Assembly (NCBI GenBank): GCA_964398955.1
Contig: CAYNOZ010000041.1
Span: 1 to 13,742 of the forward strand
Direction of reading: 5' to 3'
DNA: 13,742 nucleotides
Source of the DNA: CAYNOZ01 sp964398955
GTDB taxonomy: Archaea > Methanobacteriota_B > Thermococci > Thermococcales > CAYNOZ01
Within the stretch, counting starts at the first letter, position 1, and each line of letters starts with the position of its first letter. Shown here piece after piece: positions 5,383-13,136 of this stretch. Below the pieces are notes generated by a model. That model was not told where the DNA came from. It made no database searches and saw only the letters and a program-made list of their open reading frames with translations. A program made the translations under genes and the position numbers.

Positions 5383-7167
5383 TTAGTTTGTATGTTTTGT
5401 TAGGCAGTTTTTTAGTCCTTGTATTTCTACTGGTTCCACATCTGGTGCTTTTATTACTGCTTGTCCTTTTTTGAATAGTGGTATGTCTTTTTTGTATCCT
5501 TTTGGCACGTTTATGCTTTCTACTACTTCTTCGCTGAGTCCTAGTAGTATTCTTGTGTTGGTTTGTTTGAGTATTTGGTCGTCTATGTCTTGTGGGTTTT
5601 GTGTTATCATGTTTAGTCCTAGTTTGTCTTTTCTTCCTTGTTTGGCTGCTTGTCTGAATTTTTGGATGATGTATTCTTCTTGTATGTTTCCGGTGCTTGC
5701 TAGGTAGTTGTGGGCTTCGTCTACTGATAGTAGGATTGGGGTTTCTTTGATGTGTTTGTCTGGTTTGTAGTCGTCTATTTTGTTTTCTACTATGTAGGTT
5801 AGAATGCTTAGTACTACGAGGTTTTCTTTTCTTCCTCTTAGGTGGCTTGTTGGTATTACTGATATTTGTCCTGGTCTGAAGATTTCGTTGGTTATTTCTG
5901 TTATTGGTTTTTCTCCTTGGTCGAATACTTGTTGGTATACTTTTTTGTCTATTCTTGACATTACTGCTCTCCATGTTCCTTCATGTATTTTGTGTTCGTC
6001 TTTTAGGTCTTCTTCATTGTTCTTTAGGTAGTTTATGAAGTTTTTATAGGTTTTTTGTTCGTTGTTTTCGAAGTAGTGATCTATTAAATCTTCTAGTGCT
6101 CCTTCTTGTACTTGGGATGGTTTGAATGGCCACAGTAATTGTGGTCTTTCTTTTACTAATGAGAATGGTATTGTGAATTTCATGAATTGATTTACGGATG
6201 TTGGTGTGTTAGTTGCTTCTGCATCTGGTATGAAAGTTTTTAGATTATTCACTCCACCAACTTCTATTCCTCTTTTCTTTAATTTTTCTACATTCTCGAG
6301 ATCTGGATTATTTTCTGCCAGTTCTGAGTACTCGTTTTCTGGATCTATTATTACTATTCCTAGTTTTTTGTATTCTTCTCTGTCTTCACTGGTTTTTATT
6401 GGGTATCTTTTCTCTTTTACGAATTGTCTTAGCAAATTTTTATTGAAGTGGGTTTTTCCTTTTCCTGTACTTCCTGAAACTAATAAATGTCTGAAAACTG
6501 CGGGTTCTCCTTCCTCTCTGTTACCATCAGAGTCTATTCCCGGGTTTTGAAGGAAGTACGGTAATGGTGGATTATCAGGTTGTTTTTTACCTCCTACTGC
6601 TACGTATCCTACGAAAACTCCGTCCTGTGGTATGTTTAATCCTGTTCTCAGCTTTTTTTCATCTTCAGAAATTTTTATACCGGTATTTGGTTTTGGTACT
6701 CTGTCAACAGATTTCCTAGTATAATTTTCTCCATCTTTTTGTAGTATGGATATTGGATCTATTTCAGCTATTAATGGGTAGTCAGATTCTTCTAGTTCAT
6801 GTGCTTTAGTAATTTGATGATGCATATCGTTTTTATCATCCATTTCTGTGTATGGCTCGTACTTCAATCCTTCAATAGTTGCGAATAATATTTCATTCTT
6901 GTCGGGGTACTCTATTTCTAGATAATCTCCTAATCTAACTTTATTTCTTTTATCTGTAGTTACGAACCCATATACTTCATTATCTCTTCTACTTACTTTT
7001 AATTCTTCACTTGTAACCACGTGACCAATTTCATCTCCATAATTTTCTGATTCACTATTTACTTCTCTTTCAACAAATTCTTCATCTTCTAATTCATCAG
7101 TATTATCTTCATTATATTCGTTTAATTCAGGATCATCTTCAAGTAATTCTTCAACTTCTTTAACCAT
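5383..7167 (-). CDS. herA: HerA DNA translocase/helicase
   Basis: A 594-residue FtsK/HerA-superfamily ATPase that forms a hexamer and drives DNA through the NurA nuclease during end resection. An acidic N-terminal tail (about 4-48) precedes the HAS-barrel-like region (about 50-165). The RecA-type core has Walker A GSTGKGKT (232-239), IVIIDPENEY (271-280), Walker B ILLSVDEAHN (478-487, with D483 and E484), a sensor-like MITQNPQDI (520-528) and TNTRILLGL with R539. The ATG at 7167 is chosen because GGAGGGG lies just upstream inside the nurA end; an in-frame start 20 codons earlier (7227) lies inside nurA and has no comparable site. The gap to nurA is 1 nt, so translation is probably coupled. 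It is the last gene of the repair cluster. Codons in the 3' third shift to A/C-ending. Confidence 0.93.
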   Translation of the reverse strand: MVKEVEELLEDDPELNEYNEDNTDELEDEEFVEREVNSESENYGDEIGHVVTSEELKVSRRDNEVYGFVTTDKRNKVRLGDYLEIEYPDKNEILFATIEGLKYEPYTEMDDKNDMHHQITKAHELEESDYPLIAEIDPISILQKDGENYTRKSVDRVPKPNTGIKISEDEKKLRTGLNIPQDGVFVGYVAVGGKKQPDNPPLPYFLQNPGIDSDGNREEGEPAVFRHLLVSGSTGKGKTHFNKNLLRQFVKEKRYPIKTSEDREEYKKLGIVIIDPENEYSELAENNPDLENVEKLKKRGIEVGGVNNLKTFIPDAEATNTPTSVNQFMKFTIPFSLVKERPQLLWPFKPSQVQEGALEDLIDHYFENNEQKTYKNFINYLKNNEEDLKDEHKIHEGTWRAVMSRIDKKVYQQVFDQGEKPITEITNEIFRPGQISVIPTSHLRGRKENLVVLSILTYIVENKIDDYKPDKHIKETPILLSVDEAHNYLASTGNIQEEYIIQKFRQAAKQGRKDKLGLNMITQNPQDIDDQILKQTNTRILLGLSEEVVESINVPKGYKKDIPLFKKGQAVIKAPDVEPVEIQGLKNCLTKHTN

Positions 7168-7168
7168 T

Positions 7169-8434
7169 TTAACCCCTCCAAAGGTTCTCTTCCAAGTCGT
7201 TCCATCTACCATCCCAGTTGTAATCAAAGTAATGATCAGTTTTGTGAATCGTATCCTTCAACTTCTCCCTATTGTCTCTACTAATACTTGCTAGCTTATC
7301 AGCTCTCTTAATTGATTTAGGAACATCTAAAGTTTTAGCTATCTCACTTAAAGCTTTAATCTGAACCTTTTCGCTGAACTCTTCATCTTCCACCAATAAT
7401 AGTGGTGTTTCAACTCTAAATATCGGCCCATCCTTAGGTAATCTAACGAAGAAAAAGGTTCTCCTATAATCCTCAGGATCTCCAAGACTCAGATCAAACC
7501 CTTCCAAGGCCTCATACTTACCTGTAACGCCTCCAGCTCGTGGTCTTGTTTTCTTATGTATAAACCAAGGAGTATAAGTTAGTGAATCAGATCTCGGATT
7601 TTTAAGAACCTCGCCAATAAACTGATGATCAGTATTCCACGGAATCCTTGACGCATCTTCACCCATCTTCTCTTTTAAAGCATTAATTAAATGACTTGAG
7701 CTTGATGTTTTAACAATACCATAAACAGGTAACTTAGAACTGATCTGATTTTCTATAACTTCTATATAATTATCTACAATTTCCTCAGGTTTTTTCCAAT
7801 AATCAACAGGAGTATTCAAACCTGCTCTATTCAGAATAAACCAATAAATAACTCCTAAAGGATAAATTGATCCATCAAAGAATAATGCACCATCTATATC
7901 ATCAACATGGTTACACGCATGATAACCTTCAGCCAAGGTCCTGGCAATCATAGAAACAGCACTAGAAAGACTACGAGACCAATCAACATCAGGAAAATCA
8001 ACTATCTCAGCATAAATATTCTCAGATTTCTCTAAAACCTCTTCACGGTAAAGAGATTCTTCATCCTCATAATAAACAGAAGTAATAATACTACCCTTAC
8101 CCTCCAAAGATCTATCAACACCTGCACCAACAGAACCAATCTTAGCATAAGCAGAATCAATAATCAATCCATTCATATACTCCATAGGCCTAGTAGTGCT
8201 AGAATCCACTCCATAAGTATTAACCCAAGGATCATCACTCCAAGTACCTAACTCCGCAACCTCAGAAATATAAATTTTCAGATCATCCTTAGGATCAACC
8301 TCACCACCTTCCTCTCCCAACTTATAATAGAATTCCTTAGCCATCTCCCGGTTTTTATTCATGTCTCTCGGAAGATTTTCATCTATATCCCCAAGAATTT
8401 TCTCCATTACATTAAATGCTTCCCTATCAACCAT
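7169..8434 (-). CDS. nurA: NurA 5'-3' nuclease, partner of HerA
   Basis: A 421-residue NurA-family nuclease, which with HerA degrades the 5' strand at double-strand breaks to leave 3' overhangs for RadA. The RNase-H-like core shows GVDSS (75-79, D77), FFDGS (185-189, D187), YGIVKTSSSSHLI (238-250, K242) and FFVRLPKDGPIFRVETP (328-344, R340 and E342), matching the metal-binding acidic residues and the C-terminal R.E.P motif of the family. The ATG at 8434 directly follows the rad50 stop codon (TAAATG, no gap), with a GGAGAGGGGAG stretch in the end of rad50 as ribosome binding site. The N-terminal half uses many G/T-ending codons, so 8000-8350 of the plus strand is A+C-rich. Cytoplasmic. Confidence 0.9.
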   Translation of the reverse strand: MVDREAFNVMEKILGDIDENLPRDMNKNREMAKEFYYKLGEEGGEVDPKDDLKIYISEVAELGTWSDDPWVNTYGVDSSTTRPMEYMNGLIIDSAYAKIGSVGAGVDRSLEGKGSIITSVYYEDEESLYREEVLEKSENIYAEIVDFPDVDWSRSLSSAVSMIARTLAEGYHACNHVDDIDGALFFDGSIYPLGVIYWFILNRAGLNTPVDYWKKPEEIVDNYIEVIENQISSKLPVYGIVKTSSSSHLINALKEKMGEDASRIPWNTDHQFIGEVLKNPRSDSLTYTPWFIHKKTRPRAGGVTGKYEALEGFDLSLGDPEDYRRTFFFVRLPKDGPIFRVETPLLLVEDEEFSEKVQIKALSEIAKTLDVPKSIKRADKLASISRDNREKLKDTIHKTDHYFDYNWDGRWNDLEENLWRG

Positions 8435-11400
8435 TTAAGACAACTCCCCTCTCCTTAATTCAACATGGCTAAGATCACTCGTAGAATCTTTTGTAACTCT
8501 ACACTCATGATCAGCACTATGGATCAAAGAATCGTTATGACTTACAACAATAACTTGAGGGACCTCCCATTCCTTGATAGTGTCTAACATTTCCTCTAAT
8601 TGATTAATATGATCATCATCAAGGTAGGTAGTGGGTTCATCTAATATGAAAGGTGGAAGGCTTTGACCATTCTGATTTCCTCTTTCAGCAATTAACCTAT
8701 ATATCCCTGCTCTTAGAGCTAGATTTACTATTGCTTGTTCTCCTCCACTTAAATTTTCAGGATTTACTGAGTTTCCATCTCCTTTAACCATTTCTATTCC
8801 GTAATCTTCATCTATTTTCACTCTTTCATAGCTTGAGCTTTGGTAGAGGTCTTTGAAAATTTGGTTGGTATAATAATTTATGTATTCCAGGTTTTGTTTG
8901 CGGAGGTTTTCTTTTACTGATTTGTAGGTATTTATCATTTTTTCTATTTCGTTGTATATTTGGTTTCCCCAGTTGATTTGTTCTTCTAAGTCATTGATTT
9001 GGGTTTTTAATTCATTTATTCTGTCTATTTGATTCTTTATGTTTGTTATTTGTTTTTGAAGTTCTTCTTTTTTCTTGGTGGCTTGTTTCTTGGATTTATT
9101 TTTTTGTTTAATTTTTTTCTTTATTTTCTGTATTTGTTTTTTAATTTCTTCTGGGTTTTTTTCTTTTAATTCTTTTTTTAGTTCTTTTAGTTCTTGTTTT
9201 GTTGTACTGATTTGTTTTTTTACGTTATTTAGATGTTCTTTTCTGTTTTTGATGATTTCTTGGTGGTTTTTTATTTTGTTTTTTTTGTCTTTTATTTCGT
9301 TATGGAGTTCGTGGGCTTTTTCAATTTGTTTTTTGGTGTCTTTTTTCTTTTTCAGTAATTTTTCTGTATTTTTAAGTTTTTCTTCTGCTTTTTTTAATTC
9401 ATTTTCTAAGTTTTCTACTTTTTCTTCGATTTTTTGTATTTCTTTGCATTTTTTCATTTGTTTTTTTTCTTTTCTAGATAATTTTTCGCCTAATTCCTCG
9501 ATTTTGTCTATTGATTCACATTTTTCTTTTTCTATGTTTTTTACTTCTTTAAATAGTTCTAATATTTTCTCAGCTTTGTTTATTCTAGTAATTAGTTCTT
9601 CTTTATTTTTCTGTGAACTTTTCATTTTATTTTTTGTTTTTTCTAGTTTTTGATTTATACTTTCTTTTTCTTCTTCAAGGCCCTCTATTTTTTCTTTTAT
9701 TTCTTTCATTTTTGTTTTTAAGTCTTCTTTTTCATTTCTTTTTTCTGAAATTTGATCTTTTAAGGTTTTAATTTCTTCTTTACGGTATTTTACTGCTTTT
9801 ACTACTTTTCTCCGGAAATTCTTCAATTTTTCTAATTTCTTATCTTTATTCCGTTTTTTCTGTTTTTTCTGTTTAATTTTTTTCTTTATTTCCTGGATTT
9901 CTTCTTCAAGGTTTTGTTTTTCCGGTATTTGTTCTTCACTTACTGGTTGTTCACAGGTAGGGCAGATCTTTTCTTTTTTCATGTCTTTTATTTGTTTTTC
10001 TATACTTTTTTTCTTATCTTTTCTTCGTTTCAATTCATTTATCTCATTTAGTATTTCTTCTTTTGATTTACTTAGTTCTGTGTTTTTATCTTCTATTTTT
10101 TTATCTCTTATTTGTTCTAGTTCTTCTTTTTCAAGATCTATATTGAATTCTTGAGCTTCTTTTTCTAGGTCTTTGATTTTTTCGTTGAATTCTTCTTTGT
10201 TTTCATTCAAGTTTGTTCTTAGTTTTTTTATTTCCTGTTTAATTTTATTGGTTTTGTTTTCTAATTCTCTTTTATTTTGTTTCTTTTGTTTGATTTCTTC
10301 CTGTTTTTTGTTTTTATTGTCTTTGTGATTTTTTATTTCTGTTTGTAGTTCTATTATTTTGTTTTGTTTGGTTTCTCTTTTTTTGTTTAATTTCTCTTTT
10401 TTGTTTTCGATCTTTTCTTTGGTTTCATTTTCCACGTTTTCGGAGGAGTCTATTGTCTTTAAGTATTCATAAGTTTTTTTATTTCTTTTTTCTGTTTTTT
10501 GGTTTAGTTTCTCGTCTATTTTCTTTGTTTGGTTTCTTACTTCTGTTATTTTGTTTTTAAGTGTCTTTTTTTCCTCTAAGATTGTTTCGATTTGTTTGTC
10601 TTTGTCTTTAATTTTTTTCTTATTTTGGTTTATTTTTTCTTCTATATTCTCAATTTTGGTTTCAGTTTTGTTGGATTTGTCTCTAACTTTGAGATATTCT
10701 TTTTCAGCTTTTTCTTTACTTTTTCTGGATTTTTGTTTTGTTTCTACTTCGTATTTTTCCATTTCTTGGTTTATTTGTTTTATAGTTTGTTGGTTTTCTT
10801 TTATTTGGTTTTCAAGTTTTTTTATTTTCTTTTTATTATTGTTTATTTTTTCGTTGAGGTTTTTTTGTTCTTTTTTATGTTCTTTGAGTTTCTTTTTTTT
10901 GTTATTCTTCTTCTCTTTCTTTTGCTTGTACTCAGATAAATTGTTCTTATTGTTTGTTTTCGCTTCTTTTAATCTTTCTAAATATTCTTCAATATCTTTA
11001 ATTTTTTTCTTTTTTTCGTTTATCTTTTTGTTAAGGTTTTTTCTCTGTTTTTTTAACTTAGATTTATCTTTAATTTCTTCTAAATCATTCTTCCTTGTGT
11101 TTAACTTTGTTTTGCTGTCTCTGATTATTTCATCTGCGGCCCCTCTAGTATTTTTCATTCTTTCAATGTATTCATCTAATGTTTCCAATCCAAGTAACCT
11201 ATCAACCATCTTCTGCCTCTCAGAACTGCTAGCATTAATTAACTTATCAATTTCCCCTTGCTGAACATACACAGAATTAGCAAAAGATTTTTCATCCATC
11301 CCTAAAGCTTCTCTAATAAAATTATTAACCGCTTTAACTCCATCTACAGGTTCATCTAAACTAGATGACCTTAAAACACACTCCTTAGTCTTTGAAGATA

Positions 11401-11701
11401 AACCATCATCATCTTGAGAAGCCTCTATTCTCCAATTAACTGTAAACTCCTCACCACCAATCTCAAAACTCAACTCAACACTACCCTCACCATTCCTACC
11501 TCTAACAAGATCACCAATCTGAATATCATTAGGATTCTCAGACTTCATCTCAGAAGGGAAAAGACCTCCAAAAATCCCTAACAAAATACTAGTCTTACCA
11601 GCACCATTATCCCCATGAATCAAAGTAGTACCAGTCGGAAACTCAATCCTCTCATCCCTATAACTTCTAATATTCTTCAAACCAAGTTCCTTAATCCTCA
11701 T
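8435..11701 (-). CDS. rad50: Rad50 DNA repair ATPase with zinc hook
   Basis: A 1088-residue SMC-like ATPase that pairs with Mre11 to bind, tether and process DNA ends. The N-terminal half-site has Walker A GDNGAGKTS (30-38) and the Q-loop YVQQGE (145-150). A long Lys/Glu/Asn-rich coiled coil (about 195-930) is folded at a CPTC zinc hook (C580, C583). The C-terminal half-site has the signature LSGGEQ (984-989), Walker B FILDEP (1018-1023) and the H-loop SH (1054-1055). Each arm is about 350-385 residues, longer than in Pyrococcus Rad50. The ATG at 11701 overlaps the mre11 stop (TGATG); a TTG at 11704 adding one Met is the alternative. GGAGG at 11712-11716 serves either start. Codon endings change sharply between the heads and the coil. 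Confidence 0.95.
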   Translation of the reverse strand: MRIKELGLKNIRSYRDERIEFPTGTTLIHGDNGAGKTSILLGIFGGLFPSEMKSENPNDIQIGDLVRGRNGEGSVELSFEIGGEEFTVNWRIEASQDDDGLSSKTKECVLRSSSLDEPVDGVKAVNNFIREALGMDEKSFANSVYVQQGEIDKLINASSSERQKMVDRLLGLETLDEYIERMKNTRGAADEIIRDSKTKLNTRKNDLEEIKDKSKLKKQRKNLNKKINEKKKKIKDIEEYLERLKEAKTNNKNNLSEYKQKKEKKNNKKKKLKEHKKEQKNLNEKINNNKKKIKKLENQIKENQQTIKQINQEMEKYEVETKQKSRKSKEKAEKEYLKVRDKSNKTETKIENIEEKINQNKKKIKDKDKQIETILEEKKTLKNKITEVRNQTKKIDEKLNQKTEKRNKKTYEYLKTIDSSENVENETKEKIENKKEKLNKKRETKQNKIIELQTEIKNHKDNKNKKQEEIKQKKQNKRELENKTNKIKQEIKKLRTNLNENKEEFNEKIKDLEKEAQEFNIDLEKEELEQIRDKKIEDKNTELSKSKEEILNEINELKRRKDKKKSIEKQIKDMKKEKICPTCEQPVSEEQIPEKQNLEEEIQEIKKKIKQKKQKKRNKDKKLEKLKNFRRKVVKAVKYRKEEIKTLKDQISEKRNEKEDLKTKMKEIKEKIEGLEEEKESINQKLEKTKNKMKSSQKNKEELITRINKAEKILELFKEVKNIEKEKCESIDKIEELGEKLSRKEKKQMKKCKEIQKIEEKVENLENELKKAEEKLKNTEKLLKKKKDTKKQIEKAHELHNEIKDKKNKIKNHQEIIKNRKEHLNNVKKQISTTKQELKELKKELKEKNPEEIKKQIQKIKKKIKQKNKSKKQATKKKEELQKQITNIKNQIDRINELKTQINDLEEQINWGNQIYNEIEKMINTYKSVKENLRKQNLEYINYYTNQIFKDLYQSSSYERVKIDEDYGIEMVKGDGNSVNPENLSGGEQAIVNLALRAGIYRLIAERGNQNGQSLPPFILDEPTTYLDDDHINQLEEMLDTIKEWEVPQVIVVSHNDSLIHSADHECRVTKDSTSDLSHVELRRGELS

Positions 11702-12840
11702 CAATCATCAACCTCCTCAAACAACTCAACCCGCCTCTCACTAATCAACTCACCAGCCTTCTCCCGAACACCAGAATCAGGAACATCACCACCTCTCACC
11801 AAATCATCCAAATCCTCAGAAATCTCACTAAGATCAAGATCACTAAACGCATCAAGAACCATAGAATCAATATCCTGAATCAAATCATCAGAAGGATCAA
11901 TATCACCCAGAGCAACCTCATCCCTCTCATCAATCACACGAGTAACAGCAGCACCAGCCCTCGAAAGAATCTTCTTAACCTCCTGACTATTAACACTACT
12001 CCTCTCCCCCTTAAGCGTGACTACAGCAACCTTATCCTCAACATCCATCTCCTGAACCCTACTATGAACAAAATTCAAACTATCAAACTCACCGAACTCA
12101 ATATCAAACTTAACAAAATCCCTAGTATCCAAAACAATCTGCTCACGATTCAATTCACCAGAATCAATCTCCAAAACACTCACAGTACGAGGATCCGACT
12201 CAGACAAACTATTCCTCTCAGTAGAACCACCATAAAAAACCTGAGCCCCATCAAACCTAGTACCAACAGGTTCATGATAATCACCAAGAAGCAAAGCATC
12301 AACATCCAAATCCAATCTATTAAAAACCTCATCCAAAGAATAATCAGCCATAACATCAGGAACAGGAGGATTCAACAACTGATGCATACAAACAACATTA
12401 AAAAAATCACCATCCAAACTATTCAAAGAAAAATCCTTATACTCCCAAGAAGGCTTAGAAACAGCATCAATACCATAAACAGCAACCTCATCACCTAAAA
12501 TAACAGGATCACTACCTAACCTCTCACCAACACCGGCCCTACTAATAAGATCCAACCACTGAACATCTCTCTTACGCTCATGATTACCGACAATACCATA
12601 AAAAGGAATACCAGCATCCCTCAAAACCTTCAAAGCCTCAACACCATTATAAACAACATTCAAACCAGGAGTACGCTTATCAAACAAATCACCAGTATGA
12701 ATCACCGCATCAACATCCCTATCAACAGCAACCTCCAAAGACTCCTTAAAAGCCTCCAAAAAATCATCCTTCCTCAAATCACTCCTATACTGCCTCTTAC
12801 CCAAATGCGTATCACTAACATGAAGAACACGAACCGTCAA
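11701..12840 (-). CDS. mre11: Mre11 double-strand-break repair nuclease
   Basis: A 379-residue Mn-dependent calcineurin-like phosphoesterase with endonuclease and 3'-5' exonuclease activity, the partner of Rad50. Phosphoesterase motifs are HVSDTHLG (D10, H12), HTGDLFD (D51), GIVGNHE (N86, H87), CMHQ (H153) and LLLGDYHEP (H189). The usual GHxH of the last motif reads GDYH here, so one metal-ligand position is Asp. An acidic tail (from about 305) probably carries the Rad50-binding helices. The start is chosen as TTG at 12840 because it gives the canonical short N-terminus (MTVRVLHVSD) and has GGTGG exactly 4 nt upstream (12845-12849), the spacing seen at other starts here. A GTG at 12861 would add seven residues. 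The stop overlaps the rad50 start. Codons strongly favour G and T endings. Confidence 0.92.
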   Translation of the reverse strand: MTVRVLHVSDTHLGKRQYRSDLRKDDFLEAFKESLEVAVDRDVDAVIHTGDLFDKRTPGLNVVYNGVEALKVLRDAGIPFYGIVGNHERKRDVQWLDLISRAGVGERLGSDPVILGDEVAVYGIDAVSKPSWEYKDFSLNSLDGDFFNVVCMHQLLNPPVPDVMADYSLDEVFNRLDLDVDALLLGDYHEPVGTRFDGAQVFYGGSTERNSLSESDPRTVSVLEIDSGELNREQIVLDTRDFVKFDIEFGEFDSLNFVHSRVQEMDVEDKVAVVTLKGERSSVNSQEVKKILSRAGAAVTRVIDERDEVALGDIDPSDDLIQDIDSMVLDAFSDLDLSEISEDLDDLVRGGDVPDSGVREKAGELISERRVELFEEVDD

Positions 12841-13136
12841 CAAACCACCCCTAAAACACACTCAAAAACCAAACAAACCACTCACAACAAAAAAGAAAAA
12901 CACAAATAAAAAAACTTCGATCAAAAACAAACAAAAAACCAATCTATAAAACAAAGAAATCAAAACAACCCCTACAGAAAACCAAAAATAAAAACCCAAC
13001 ACCTGTCGTAGAACCCCTCCTATCACCCTGAATAAAACTAACCACAAAAATATAATATTAAACCCTAATGACCTAAAAATATTCATAGAACATTCAAAAT
13101 ACAAAGCCAAATCAAAAAAACTGTTCAAGATTCCAA
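12841..13136. other. Extremely A/C-rich spacer between UDG and mre11
   Basis: The plus strand here is made almost entirely of A and C: 12841-12900 has 56 of 60 bases A or C, and the next two rows have 50 each. It contains the mre11 ribosome binding site (12845-12849) and one doubtful hydrophobic ORF on the minus strand. No RNA gene, tandem repeat or clear TATA box was recognised, so it is uncertain whether mre11 has its own promoter here or is read through from UDG. Confidence 0.5.
12862..13086 (-). CDS. Doubtful small hydrophobic membrane protein
   Basis: An open frame from the ATG at 13086 to the TGA at 12862 would encode 74 residues rich in Phe, Val and Leu. It has two or three possible membrane spans and a short basic-Gly loop (RVIGGVLRQV) between the first two. 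A TTG at 13128 would add 14 residues. Its position on the operon strand, between UDG and mre11, favours it. Against it are the lack of a ribosome binding site and the fact that any T/G-rich strand yields Phe/Val/Leu/Gly codons, so the hydrophobicity may be only a product of base composition. No family is recognised. Confidence 0.3.
   Translation of the reverse strand: MNIFRSLGFNIIFLWLVLFRVIGGVLRQVLGFYFWFSVGVVLISLFYRLVFCLFLIEVFLFVFFFFVVSGLFGF

Noticed and set aside
5383..7167. HerA as part of an antiviral HerA-effector defence system
   Set aside because: It is directly coupled to nurA, rad50 and mre11 with intact motifs, which is the housekeeping recombination cluster; no effector gene is present.
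9075..11264. Long plus-strand open frames (192 and 237 codons) opposite rad50, very rich in Phe, Ser and Leu
   Set aside because: They are mirror images of the Lys/Glu/Asn-rich coiled coil on the other strand; they lack start signals and recognisable domains.
12064..12498. 144-codon plus-strand frame rich in Asn, Ile and Thr
   Set aside because: It lies antisense to mre11, is low-complexity, and results from the A/C-rich plus strand.
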